DNA of 24,334 bases from Acidithiobacillus sp. Lineage in GTDB: Bacteria; Pseudomonadota; Gammaproteobacteria; Acidithiobacillales; Acidithiobacillaceae. The DNA is taken from positions 1 to 24,334 of the forward strand of contig JAPTWR010000142.1 in the NCBI GenBank assembly GCA_028065135.1, written 5' to 3'. The position numbers and the translations under genes are program-made. Positions within the stretch are counted from its first letter, which is position 1, and every line of letters starts with the position of its first letter. The notes below the pieces were generated by a model that did not search any database, was not told the DNA's origin, and saw only the letters and a program-made list of their open reading frames with translations. Below are positions 1 to 7,336 of this stretch, in pieces.

Positions 1-35
1 TTTTTCCTCACAAAGTTGGATATGGGTTGGATGGT

Positions 36-73
36 AAAAATGAAGGCACCTAGAAAATCTCTCTAAGTGCCTT
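36..73 (-). terminator. Rho-independent terminator of the tRNA-Asn gene
   Basis: Read on the minus strand, a 7-bp stem (AAGGCAC at 67-73 pairing with GTGCCTT at 43-49) is followed by a run of five T (36-40). It lies directly downstream of the tRNA CCA end at 81, so it is best read as the native terminator of the tRNA transcript. This marks bases 1-80 as chromosomal flank rather than element DNA. Confidence 0.75.
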
Positions 74-80
74 ATTCTTT

Positions 81-125
81 TGGCTCCCCGGGACAGGCTC
101 GAACTGCCGACCTAGTGATTAACAG
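81..125 (-). tRNA. 3' half of tRNA-Asn(GTT); probable integration (att) site
   Basis: The minus strand reads an anticodon loop CTGTTAA (anticodon GTT), the 3' side of the anticodon stem, a variable loop, a T arm (GGCAG-TTCGAGC-CTGTC), the acceptor 3' strand CCGGGGA, the discriminator G and an encoded CCA. The D arm, the acceptor 5' strand and the proper 5' side of the anticodon stem are missing: beyond 125-128 the sequence no longer fits a tRNA. A 3' tRNA fragment next to its own terminator is the usual scar of site-specific integration by a tyrosine recombinase. The intact tRNA should lie at the far end of the element, outside this window. The fragment is not expected to be functional. Confidence 0.88.
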
Positions 126-233
126 TCCCTATTTTACCCTTTTTCGTTCAAGCAGTTGCATCACAACCATTTGTTATTTCATCACTTTTGTACACGCCCA
201 TACACTCCCGTGCACGCCCAAACACAATCTCAG

Positions 234-260
234 TGTCCAGAATTTGTCCAGAATGTCCAG
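234..260 (+). repeat. Three short direct repeats of TGTCCAG beside the att site
   Basis: TGTCCAG occurs at 234-240, 245-251 and 254-260, the first two extended to TGTCCAGAAT. Just upstream CACGCCCA appears twice (193-200 and 213-220). Closely spaced direct repeats about 110-135 bases inside an att core resemble arm-type sites of tyrosine integrases or excisionase sites. The integrase itself is not in the window, so the role is inference. Confidence 0.4.
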
Positions 261-280
261 CCGGATTTCCGGTGCGGACA

Positions 281-547
281 TCACTCTCCACCAGGCAACC
301 GCCGGGCCGCGGACAGATACGCCGCCATGTTCTCCCGCTTACCGACGACCAGCACCAGAACTACCAAAACGTCATCTTCGACACTGTATACCAGCCGATA
401 GCCCTGTTTACGCAACTTGATCTTGTAGCAGTTCGCCAGATCCCCATGCAGACGGGTGCCGGGCACATGCGGTTGCTCCAATCGCTTCTTCAGGGCCTTG
501 CGTGCCACCCGGCAAAGGTAAGAGGGGCATATACATCGAACAGGCAT
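281..547 (-). pseudogene. RelE/ParE-family toxin remnant with degraded N-terminus
   Basis: The 88-aa frame carries a clear RelE-type core: RLEQPHVPGTRLHG, then NCYKIKLRKQGYRLVY, then VVLVLVVGKREN. RelE toxins are ribosome-dependent mRNA endonucleases, and the basic residues in the YKIKLR..GYRLVY and GKRE segments belong to the functional core. Compared with usual family members, the first ~20 residues (first strand and start of the first helix) are replaced by an unrelated Cys-rich stretch (MPVRCICPSYLCRV), and there is no convincing Shine-Dalgarno site before the ATG at 547. No RelB-like antitoxin is adjacent; the gene upstream (563-877) is a different protein. I read this as a decayed toxin near the element boundary, though a divergent active form cannot be excluded. 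Confidence 0.65.
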
Positions 548-562
548 ACGGACTGCGTCTGG

Positions 563-877
563 TCAATCCATGCGGATGCCTCTGCGCATGGTGTTATTAA
601 AACTTGAGCCGTCTACTATGGCGTGGTCAATGAAGCTGTCTTCGTAATCCCCCCACTTCCCCCTGGTCCTAAGCAACCAGGAAAACATCAAGATGGCATG
701 GTTAATTGCTTCATTCTGGGTGATCGGCCCTTTAGCACCACTCTCTACCAGTAACCGTTGAATATCAGCGATGCCCGATACCGCATCGTACCGCAGATGC
801 ACGGTCGCCACCTTTCCGCCTGCGGCCCTCAGTTTGTCTCGCTGTTTCTGGTACCTTTTTCCCGTAGTCCCTTCCAT
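563..877 (-). CDS. Hypothetical protein, possibly ribbon-helix-helix
   Basis: 104 aa if started at the ATG at 875-877, which has GAGG seven bases upstream; an in-frame ATG two codons earlier (883) is too close to that site. I do not recognise the family. Residues ~24-70 read as a short strand (KVATVHLRYD) followed by two helices (AVSGIADIQRLLVESG, TQNEAINHAILMFSWLLRT), an order compatible with a ribbon-helix-helix DNA binder, but no diagnostic motif is present. It lies 15 bases upstream of the RelE remnant in the same direction and could have been its partner or a replacement for it. A palindrome ATGATCAT (934-941) lies upstream. Confidence 0.5.
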   Translation of the reverse strand: MEGTTGKRYQKQRDKLRAAGGKVATVHLRYDAVSGIADIQRLLVESGAKGPITQNEAINHAILMFSWLLRTRGKWGDYEDSFIDHAIVDGSSFNNTMRRGIRMD

Positions 878-1001
878 TCTCATGCCTCAGCGCGTATCAT
901 GCTACAAAGTAAGCTGTGTAAGCAGTGTATGTTATGATCATTCATGACGGAAATGGGCAAGGCAAGATGAGGGCTTGGAGAACATCACCACGCCAGCAAA
1001 A

Positions 1002-1059
1002 GTGGCGGTTGGACAACAAAACACCGCCACCTTGACATTAGTCTAGTAGCGACTATTTT
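1002..1059 (+). promoter_or_regulatory. Promoter with an upstream inverted repeat (probable operator)
   Basis: A consensus -35 box TTGACA (1032-1037) is followed after 16 bases by TATTTT (1054-1059). Directly upstream is an 8-bp inverted repeat, GTGGCGGT (1002-1009) and ACCGCCAC (1023-1030), ending one base before the -35 box. This placement suits a regulator, perhaps the HTH protein encoded at 2086. It would drive the 1130-2843 operon. Confidence 0.55.
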
Positions 1060-1064
1060 TAAGG

Positions 1065-1102
1065 GTTGCGGGCCACGGTACCCCCACCTGACAGCCCGCA
1101 AC
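1065..1102 (+). promoter_or_regulatory. Leader hairpin before the 1130 gene
   Basis: GTTGCGGGC (1065-1073) and GCCCGCAAC (1094-1102) form a 9-bp GC-rich stem with a 20-base loop in the 5' leader, starting about 6 bases after the predicted -10 box. No T-run follows, so it is not a simple terminator. It could be a second operator or an RNA element. Confidence 0.45.
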
Positions 1103-1129
1103 ACGGGAACAGACAACGAAGAGGATAAT

Positions 1130-2089
1130 ATGGGAAATCGCAAAGAAACACAACAAGAGAGCATCAAAGATTACCTACAGGAAGTTGAGAACAAGCGGCA
1201 GAGCCACCTAATCGTTGTAAATCTCGCTCAGAAATCACTGGCCCAATTTGCGGATTTACGCAAATTGGAGATCCCTTTGCAACTGGCGTTAAGCGGCGGC
1301 GGTCTGTGGGGCAACCCGGTGGATCCAGAACAAACCCAGATTCTTCTTAACCAACACTCGACCCTTAGGAGTGAGAACAGCCAAACGCAACAAGAATTGA
1401 GTAAGGCAAGGGAACTGGCCTCAGTGAAGATGCCGGGATGGGGCGATTTTGTCTCCATGTGCACAACCACCGAGCCTGATCGCATCAAGGATGAGGATGA
1501 TGAAGATCAGAATATCACACCTGTAGATGAAGATTTTTGCAGGGCACTGATTACCATGCATCAGGCACATGAGGACACTCTTGGAGAGTATTCCGCATCG
1601 TTGTGCTCTGCATTGGCCGCCATGGAGACTGGAGACCTCGATGCCCAAGAAAGTCTGAGCGCCCTGGCAGAGGATATAACTCGAGGCAAAGCTTCTGCAG
1701 CGACTGTGGAGAACGACGCGCGTTTATGGCTTTTTGCTGCCGACGGGCGCTCTAAAGAACTGCAAAGTGCTGAAATACTTGCCAATTGCCACGGGTTAAA
1801 CGCATTTTTCCCAGAGTTCAAACCATCTTCTGTGGTCAGCCATTTCATGAACGCCCGCACCCCATCAATCTACACGGCCGCGGCGCGACGGGTATGCCCC
1901 CCTCCCCGGACCCACCACCGCGCCAGGCGCACCAGCGCGGGGCACGGGGCATCAGCAAAATCGGGCGATGACGGCGATGGAGATGGTGACGGCGAACCCC
2001 CCCGACCTTGTTTATCTTTCCCTTTCACCCATCATTTAGCATACCCCAGCGCCTTTAGCGCCACTCCCATCCTGGGAGGTCGGCCATGA
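1130..2089 (+). CDS. Hypothetical protein, first gene of an HTH-containing operon
   Basis: 319 aa, with AGAGGA seven bases before the ATG. No family is recognised. Residues 1-240 look like a normal soluble, mostly helical protein with an acidic run (KDEDDEDQN, ~120-130). After about residue 244 (DNA ~1860) the character changes sharply to a Pro/Arg/Gly-rich, then Asp-Gly-rich tail (DDGDGDGDGEPPRP) ending in hydrophobic low-complexity sequence, and the DNA becomes much more GC-rich. This may be a disordered tail or the trace of an old frameshift or fusion. The stop codon overlaps the next start as ATGA (2086-2089), which supports the reading frame at the end and translational coupling. Confidence 0.65.
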   Translation: MGNRKETQQESIKDYLQEVENKRQSHLIVVNLAQKSLAQFADLRKLEIPLQLALSGGGLWGNPVDPEQTQILLNQHSTLRSENSQTQQELSKARELASVKMPGWGDFVSMCTTTEPDRIKDEDDEDQNITPVDEDFCRALITMHQAHEDTLGEYSASLCSALAAMETGDLDAQESLSALAEDITRGKASAATVENDARLWLFAADGRSKELQSAEILANCHGLNAFFPEFKPSSVVSHFMNARTPSIYTAAARRVCPPPRTHHRARRTSAGHGASAKSGDDGDGDGDGEPPRPCLSFPFTHHLAYPSAFSATPILGGRP

Positions 2090-2430
2090 GTGCGCGCGTA
2101 ATACCCGCAGCTTCCCCCATGCCCATACTCGGTATGGACATCAAATACGCCATCGACATCCCTGAACTGGCCGCCGCCATCGGCGCCAACCCCCGGTCGA
2201 TGCGTAACGCCTTTTATCTTCGGCCTCAAGACTTCCCCCCAGCAATTTATCTGCCGGGGTGCCGAGGCCCGCGCTTTCTGGTGGACGATGTCCAAGCCTG
2301 GCTGGAGGCCCGGAAGACTCCCGCACCCCCGCCGCCGCCAGTCACACCAAAACCCCAGGGGCGCCCACGTAAAGCCAGCCCTGCCCAGATCGCCCGCGCC
2401 CGTCAGCATGGGCAAGGCGGTGCGGCATGA
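2086..2430 (+). CDS. Small helix-turn-helix DNA-binding protein
   Basis: 114 aa. Residues ~19-76 have the layout of AlpA/excisionase/MerR-like winged HTH proteins: IPELAAAIGANPRSMRNAF (helix-turn-helix), a wing with FPPAIYLPGCRGPRFLVDDVQAWLEAR, and a Pro-rich linker leading to an AT-hook-like basic tail (GRPRKASPAQIARAR). Such proteins regulate or direct excision, replication or transfer of mobile elements. It is translationally coupled to both neighbours through ATGA overlaps (2086-2089 and 2427-2430), so all three should be made together. It is a candidate regulator of the inverted repeat at 1002-1030; the target is inferred. Confidence 0.65.
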   Translation: MSARVIPAASPMPILGMDIKYAIDIPELAAAIGANPRSMRNAFYLRPQDFPPAIYLPGCRGPRFLVDDVQAWLEARKTPAPPPPPVTPKPQGRPRKASPAQIARARQHGQGGAA

Positions 2431-2843
2431 GCACGGTGAGCACGTTCAACTTGCCCGATCTGAATCAGCGAGTTGCAGCCCTGCAATGGTACATAGATGC
2501 CGCGCGGGCCGGAGCCATCGCCCCAGATGATCCCATCCACATCAAGACTGGATTGCTGACCATGGATCTGCAAGCCGTTGCGGCCAGGTTGACGCCCAAA
2601 AACACCTGCGTCCTCACTTACCTGGACATGGCTAGAGCAATCAACTCCAGGAATCCTGGCGCCAAGTGCTGGGACGCGACCCTCAGAAAATTACATGTTT
2701 TTCAATACTTGAAAGACAAAGGCCTCGGCGGGGAGTTCGTCACGGATCAGCCGGGCAAAACGAAAACGAAATTTTCGGAGCGGGCAGTGACCATGATAGC
2801 AGAACACTACCCGGCGCTGCTCGATTACGGATGGAATTGCTGA
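2427..2843 (+). CDS. Hypothetical protein coupled to the HTH gene
   Basis: 138 aa, beginning inside the HTH gene's ATGA overlap. I do not recognise it. The N-terminal half is helical (LNQRVAALQWYIDAARAG), the middle has an alternating hydrophobic pattern (NTCVLTYLDMARAINSRNPG), and the C-terminal part has Lys/Thr-rich segments (DQPGKTKTKFSERAVTMIAEHYPALL) compatible with nucleic-acid binding. It closes the three-gene operon that precedes the large helicase gene. Confidence 0.6.
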   Translation: MSTVSTFNLPDLNQRVAALQWYIDAARAGAIAPDDPIHIKTGLLTMDLQAVAARLTPKNTCVLTYLDMARAINSRNPGAKCWDATLRKLHVFQYLKDKGLGGEFVTDQPGKTKTKFSERAVTMIAEHYPALLDYGWNC

Positions 2844-2925
2844 TGATCAGGTCCAGTCCATCCCCATAAACAGATGCCAGGAGCCTGGAAAAGCTTGCTC
2901 GGTAAATTCACTGCGGGAAAGACGT

Positions 2926-2950
2926 AAAAAAAGGCCATCGGGCGCTGGCC
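2926..2950 (-). terminator. Terminator-like hairpin on the minus strand ahead of the helicase gene
   Basis: On the minus strand GGCCA (2950-2946) pairs with TGGCC (2937-2933) and is followed by seven T (2932-2926). This is a small rho-independent terminator shape pointing away from the helicase gene. No minus-strand gene is visible just to its right, so it may end an antisense transcript or be fortuitous. Confidence 0.4.
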
Positions 2951-2976
2951 ATATGTACAACACAGAGAGAATGATT

Positions 2977-5900
2977 ATGGAAAACATCGCAAAAGTCAAT
3001 ATGACAACACCCATCAAGGGACGCGCCGAGCACGAAGCGACCGGAAGCGCCCGCCAAAGCGCGGCGCTAACCCGCTGGAACGTCGCGCAACCAGCGACGG
3101 CGGAGCAGATCGCCGCCATTGCCGGCTGCGACGAGGACCTGGCCAAGCGGATCGCGAAATCCCGGCATGCCCCTCGCCTAGACGCCAAGACCAGGCACGG
3201 TAAGGCCGTCCTGCTATTCCCTTATTCCTCCCGATCCACCGGCGGGCGTTCAACACAGACAGCCATTGAATTCCACACCAAAGACCAGCACCATGGCGAC
3301 GTCATGGGCGCGCGCGAGGTGAAGATCACCACGCGCAACCAGGAAGCGGCGACAGGCGCAATCCGCGCCGACCCGGCACAGAAAATCGGCAAGATTCAAG
3401 GCGTGCAGGTCATCACCGCCGGGCACCTCGCGGCCCTGGCGGTCCACGAGGCCATCCCCGGAGCGGACATCCTGATCGCCGCTTCCCCCCGCATCCCCTA
3501 CCACCAGATCCGGTCCTGGCAGGATGCCGGCAAAAAGCAGATCTGGATTGAAGGGTTTTCCTCCGCAGAAATCACCGCGATCGTCACCCGCCTGCAGGAC
3601 GCAGGCTGGTATGGCACGGTGCGGGGGAACGTGGCCCTCACCACAGCAGACCGCATGGTGGTCGCGGACGGCGACGGTGAACCAGAGGTAACGGAACACG
3701 GGGATCCGGCACAGGATGAGTCCGCGGCGGGCATTAGTGAGACGGAAGTAACGGACATTGGTGAGTTGGAGATAACGGAAACCGACACGGTAAAAACCAA
3801 GCCAGACCTGGCCCCCGTGGACCTCCAGGTCATCCGTACCAGCGCCTGGGACATCCTGGTTGCCATGGGCGCCGACGCCTTGCGCCAGCACCTGCGCGAT
3901 GCCAAACTGATCTTTACCCCGAAAGGGATGCGCGTCGGTGGCCAGGAGAAGGACGGCGATCAGGAACAGGAACAGGAACAGGAACAGGACGGGGACGGGG
4001 ACGGGGACGGGGACACCACCGGTAAGCCATCCAAGCCGCCACGGCCCAAGTCCTCCAGGCCAGCCGGGGCACCATCCGCAGCGGCGCGTCTCCTGCGATC
4101 CTGGCGGCAAACCGGCAAAAATCGCACCGACCGGGACCTGTATTTCCATGACATGGATGCGGCCACAGAGTATCTCAACCAGTGTTTGGACGATGGAAAA
4201 GAGCACCATGTGAACGGCGTGGAAGCCGTGACCGGGCTGGGGAAAACCTACGCCATCCAGGTGTTGATGTTCAAGGCCAACACGCCGCACATCATCGTCG
4301 CGCCCACAAACGCCCTCTCGCAGGAAATCCACGAGGGCCTCAAGGCCATGCGGGCAAAAGGAATAGGCGCCAACAAGGACATCGCCCTGCACCAACCCCG
4401 ATGCGCGGACAACTGCGCGCGGTTCGATCTGGTGAAGACTCTGCAGGAAGCGAGCCGTGGCCCCTATGCCCAGGCGTGCATGATGGCCGACCTGGAGAAC
4501 TCTGTCCCAGGCGATTGCCCACATGCCGAAACCTGTCAGTACCTCCAGCAACTGAAACGCACCGCTGAAGCCGATATCGTAGTGGCTACCCACGCGTCGG
4601 CGGGCAGCGACTCGAGTCTGCTGAAACAGCGGATTCCTGGCTGGAATGACGACGACGGCGACACAAGTATCCCCCGCAAGCTCGTCATCGACGAGAACAC
4701 CCCCGCATTCAGCCGCATCAATCTCTCCCCGGAGGACGTGCGGCAGAGCATCCTGGCCTTGAGCTGCTATCTGGATGAATCCTGGATGCGACGGCGCAGT
4801 CAGGGCGCCCTGGGAGACAAGTTCACCGAAGAGAAATTTCGCGAAGCACGAGAGATCTATGAAAAATTCTCCTTCGTGCTCAATGCCCTCTATGTGAACA
4901 TCGCCAACTGGGCCGATCCCCGCAAGTCACAAAACATGCGCCGGCTCTTCGCATCCGGGGCATGGGCGGACTTTCTGGAGATATATCCCAAACTGCCCGA
5001 GTTCCTGACCCTGATGGACGGCTCCACACTGGCGGAGCGTCCGGTGCTGAAGGGCGACCCGGACAAGTGGATCATCCCTAACCAATGGCTGTCGGCGCTT
5101 TACCAGGCGTTAAAAGACGATATGGTCTGGATCTACAAGGGGCAGTTGATTATCGGCAAGGAGGGCGGCCTCTGGAAGAACTTTCTGAAGCACGGCGGCT
5201 ACTTCATGGACGCCACCATGAGCCTGGCGCACCGCCGGATCATCCAGAATTTCCGGTCCAAAGGCGGCGCGGACGGCAAAGTGCACACCGTCGCCATGCA
5301 CCAACCGCATCTTCACATCCTGCAGATACTGGACGACGCGCAGCACGGGAAAGCCGCCCTGATGTCCCACGGCGTGGTGAACGAGGTCCGGCGGCTGTTG
5401 CGTGAATGGACACGGCTGATCCACGGCGACCGGGGATTCCAGGGCTACGGGCACGGCGCGGTAGCCGGAGTCATCCACAAATTCCTCCACGACATTCTGG
5501 TGATGGCCTTCCTGGGCGATCAGGACGATGAGACGCTGGAGATGAACAAGGGTAAAATCTCCGCAGCGCTGGAGCGCCGCAAACTCACCCCCGGCAGCGA
5601 GGCATGGAATGATGCCATGCGGGTTCTGGGCATTCCACTGGATCCGGCCCAGGCGCGGGAGCAATGGAATCTCACCATCGACGACGTGATGATGCTCGGA
5701 CACTGGGGCAAGGATGATCGCGGGCACAATCGCTGGAAAGACGCCTTGTGCCTGCTCGGCTGGGGCGCGCCGCTGGAACCGCCGGAGGAATACGAGATCA
5801 ACTACAGCATTTACCGCGTCATCATGAAGCGGCACGGGGTGGAACTGGAAGCCTGGGATGGCAGCGTCGTCACCGGGCCGCAGGAGATCGAGGCCAACGG

Positions 5901-6561
5901 CGGTGAAACCCTGCTCACCACGCACTTCCCGATGCCCACCGTGCCCGACGCCCGCGCGTTCGTTCTGGACCAGGTGAACGCGCAGATCGCCCAGGCCATC
6001 GGGCGTTTGCGCGGCGTCCGCCGCACCGCCGAAAACCCCGCGGACGTGCTGCTGTTCATGGGCGATTACCCGGTGGCGGCCAATGACCACGACCACATGC
6101 TGCCCACCGTGAAATACCGGACCAGCCTCGGCAGCGCCCTGGCGCAACGCGCCACGAAGGAGATGGCGGTCGTGAAGGAAGCGGCCACCACGCGGGAGGA
6201 AGAACTGGGCGTCGCCGCCATTACCGACGCGCTCAACGAAAAGTACGCCTTCACCACCGACAACCGCGTCGGCCTGCGGGTCGTGCGCAAGCACTTTCTG
6301 GCGATTCGCGCACGCGCCAATGCGCGGCGAATTTCATTCCAGGAGGCCGCACGGCAACTGGTGGACGAGATCGCCCGGTTCATCATCACGGATCCGGGCG
6401 CATTCCCCGGTGCCGGACAGCACACATGGGATCGGCTTTGTGATCGCGCCCACTGGAACCGTATGTGGATCGGCACGGGGCCATGGGCCGACGCGACGCT
6501 GGAATTGCTGGCCGAGATCGCCGACATCTACCTCGACCAGCAGTACCAGGCAACCGGCTGA
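2977..6561 (+). CDS. Large SF2 helicase-like protein with DinG/XPD-like Cys cluster
   Basis: 1194 aa from the ATG at 2977, chosen because GAGAGA lies 6 bases upstream; in-frame ATGs at 2953 and 2971 fit worse. The C-terminal two thirds is an SF2 helicase: Walker A TGLGKT (419-424), motif Ia IIVAPTNALSQE, a DEAD-like Walker B VIDEN (570-574), and motif VI QAIGRLRGVRR (1006-1016). Between Ia and II are five cysteines (476, 480, 501, 514, 520), the last two in GDCPHAETC, followed by EADIVVATHAS. This spacing resembles the iron-sulfur domain of XPD/DinG helicases. Residues 1-300 form an N-terminal region I cannot assign. A linker of alternating Gln-Glu then Asp-Gly (329-346) separates the halves. 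It probably unwinds DNA for replication or transfer of the element. It follows the HTH operon by 133 bases. Confidence 0.78.
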   Translation: MENIAKVNMTTPIKGRAEHEATGSARQSAALTRWNVAQPATAEQIAAIAGCDEDLAKRIAKSRHAPRLDAKTRHGKAVLLFPYSSRSTGGRSTQTAIEFHTKDQHHGDVMGAREVKITTRNQEAATGAIRADPAQKIGKIQGVQVITAGHLAALAVHEAIPGADILIAASPRIPYHQIRSWQDAGKKQIWIEGFSSAEITAIVTRLQDAGWYGTVRGNVALTTADRMVVADGDGEPEVTEHGDPAQDESAAGISETEVTDIGELEITETDTVKTKPDLAPVDLQVIRTSAWDILVAMGADALRQHLRDAKLIFTPKGMRVGGQEKDGDQEQEQEQEQDGDGDGDGDTTGKPSKPPRPKSSRPAGAPSAAARLLRSWRQTGKNRTDRDLYFHDMDAATEYLNQCLDDGKEHHVNGVEAVTGLGKTYAIQVLMFKANTPHIIVAPTNALSQEIHEGLKAMRAKGIGANKDIALHQPRCADNCARFDLVKTLQEASRGPYAQACMMADLENSVPGDCPHAETCQYLQQLKRTAEADIVVATHASAGSDSSLLKQRIPGWNDDDGDTSIPRKLVIDENTPAFSRINLSPEDVRQSILALSCYLDESWMRRRSQGALGDKFTEEKFREAREIYEKFSFVLNALYVNIANWADPRKSQNMRRLFASGAWADFLEIYPKLPEFLTLMDGSTLAERPVLKGDPDKWIIPNQWLSALYQALKDDMVWIYKGQLIIGKEGGLWKNFLKHGGYFMDATMSLAHRRIIQNFRSKGGADGKVHTVAMHQPHLHILQILDDAQHGKAALMSHGVVNEVRRLLREWTRLIHGDRGFQGYGHGAVAGVIHKFLHDILVMAFLGDQDDETLEMNKGKISAALERRKLTPGSEAWNDAMRVLGIPLDPAQAREQWNLTIDDVMMLGHWGKDDRGHNRWKDALCLLGWGAPLEPPEEYEINYSIYRVIMKRHGVELEAWDGSVVTGPQEIEANGGETLLTTHFPMPTVPDARAFVLDQVNAQIAQAIGRLRGVRRTAENPADVLLFMGDYPVAANDHDHMLPTVKYRTSLGSALAQRATKEMAVVKEAATTREEELGVAAITDALNEKYAFTTDNRVGLRVVRKHFLAIRARANARRISFQEAARQLVDEIARFIITDPGAFPGAGQHTWDRLCDRAHWNRMWIGTGPWADATLELLAEIADIYLDQQYQATG
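3961..4014 (+). repeat. Two in-frame hexanucleotide microsatellites in the helicase gene
   Basis: Four copies of CAGGAA (3961-3984), then CAG, then four copies of GACGGG (3988-4011) and GAC, giving an alternating QE then DG linker. Because units are 6 bases, copy-number change would alter linker length by two residues without a frameshift. Confidence 0.9.
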
Positions 6562-7036
6562 CGAGCAACCCCGAAACCAGCCTCATCCATACCCGATAAC
6601 GACCCCGGCTCCGCCGGAGGGATGGCCGCGTCCGGAACCCGCCGCGCGGACGATCCCGCGCGGGAATCCACCAGCGAAAGCCCGTCCAACGCCTACCGGC
6701 GGCAACGAACAGGCTGGAAATGGCAACCCATCCCCCTATCTCCTGTCCTGCAGGATGTCCACATGCGCCATCCGGTTGACCAGTATCCGGCGTTCATGGA
6801 TGGTCCAGGACACCCCCCTTTCGGTACCGTTATTACATTAATGGATGCGAAAGGGGGGTGTTCTGAGTGAACGCCAGCGCCTGAATCAAAGACTGGTGGT
6901 AGGTGGTGGAGGGAAAAGAAAGGGTTCCGGCCCACTTCCCTTTCCAACCACCCTATCACCATCTCATCGCTTGCTTCACCTGGACATGATGATTTCGCCT
7001 GAAAGTGGCGACACCCGGCGCGTCATTCCTGCCAAA
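6562..7036 (+). other. Gene-free stretch between the helicase and hicA genes
   Basis: No reading frame here has a convincing ribosome binding site or protein-like composition; the short frames at 6622-6870 (+) and 6693-6962 (-) run through the palindrome and look fortuitous. The stretch holds a very strong inverted repeat (6806-6865) and, just after it, an imperfect purine-rich hairpin (arms ~6901-6915 and 6936-6954). Such structure is compatible with a replication or transfer control region or a bidirectional transcription barrier, but no iterons or nic-site consensus were recognised. Confidence 0.5.
6806..6865. repeat. Long GC-rich inverted repeat / hairpin
   Basis: ACACCCCCCTTTCG (6810-6823) is the exact reverse complement of CGAAAGGGGGGTGT (6848-6861). 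The stem extends outward through one G-T pair to CAG/CTG, about 18 bp in total (6806-6865), with a 24-base loop that contains the palindrome CATTAATG (6836-6843). There is no T-run on either side, so a canonical terminator is unlikely. The function is unknown. Confidence 0.85.
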
Positions 7037-7336
7037 TCAAACGCCATCCGGACCGGAAGCCGTGTCCGATTCGCGAAAGGCCCCACGTTTGATGTTTTCG
7101 TAAATGCGGTAGAATTCGCGTTTGCTGCTACCAGCCTGACGGGCCATGCTATCGATCAAAAATTGCGTGAATGGCGCTTTTGGGCAGTCAACCGTCACCT
7201 TGTGGCGCTTTCCGCCAACATCCTTGACCCATTGCGCATGCGATGAGCCGGACTTGCTCTTTTGCTGAGTGAATCCCATCTCGCGCAGAATGCGTTTGAT
7301 ATCATCGCAGGTTAACGGGGGAAAGTGCCCACTCAC
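7037..7336 (-). CDS. hicA: HicA-family (YcfA-like) mRNA interferase toxin
   Basis: 99 aa with a GTG start at 7336 that overlaps the antitoxin stop as GTGA, so translation is coupled. Order of features: CDDIKRILREMGF (first helix), SKSGSSHAQWVKD with the family histidine (SSH), a strand with RHKVTVDCPK, then APFTQFLIDSMARQAGSSKREFYRIYE. This matches the double-stranded-RNA-binding-like HicA fold, whose histidine is needed for mRNA cleavage. It is longer than typical HicA (~60-85 aa) through extra N- and C-terminal residues. With the preceding antitoxin it would form a stabilisation module for the element. Confidence 0.8.
   Translation of the reverse strand: MSGHFPPLTCDDIKRILREMGFTQQKSKSGSSHAQWVKDVGGKRHKVTVDCPKAPFTQFLIDSMARQAGSSKREFYRIYENIKRGAFRESDTASGPDGV

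Noticed and set aside
1130..2843. 1130-2843 operon considered as a type II toxin-antitoxin or restriction system
   Set aside because: No toxin, methylase or nuclease motif was found; only the HTH protein is assignable.
3961..4014. Possible CRISPR-like or minisatellite array
   Set aside because: The repeats are 6-base units in frame inside a coding linker, without spacers.
3250..4593. 447-aa open frame on the minus strand
   Set aside because: It is antisense to the large helicase, whose motifs are unmistakable; the frame is open only because of GC-rich codon bias, and its composition is not protein-like.
5110..6294. 394-aa open frame on the minus strand
   Set aside because: It is also a shadow of the helicase gene, with no ribosome site and a His/Gln/Val-rich nonsense composition.
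6622..6962. Short frames on both strands through the 6806-6865 palindrome
   Set aside because: The palindrome makes both strands read similar peptides, and neither has a ribosome site or recognisable content.
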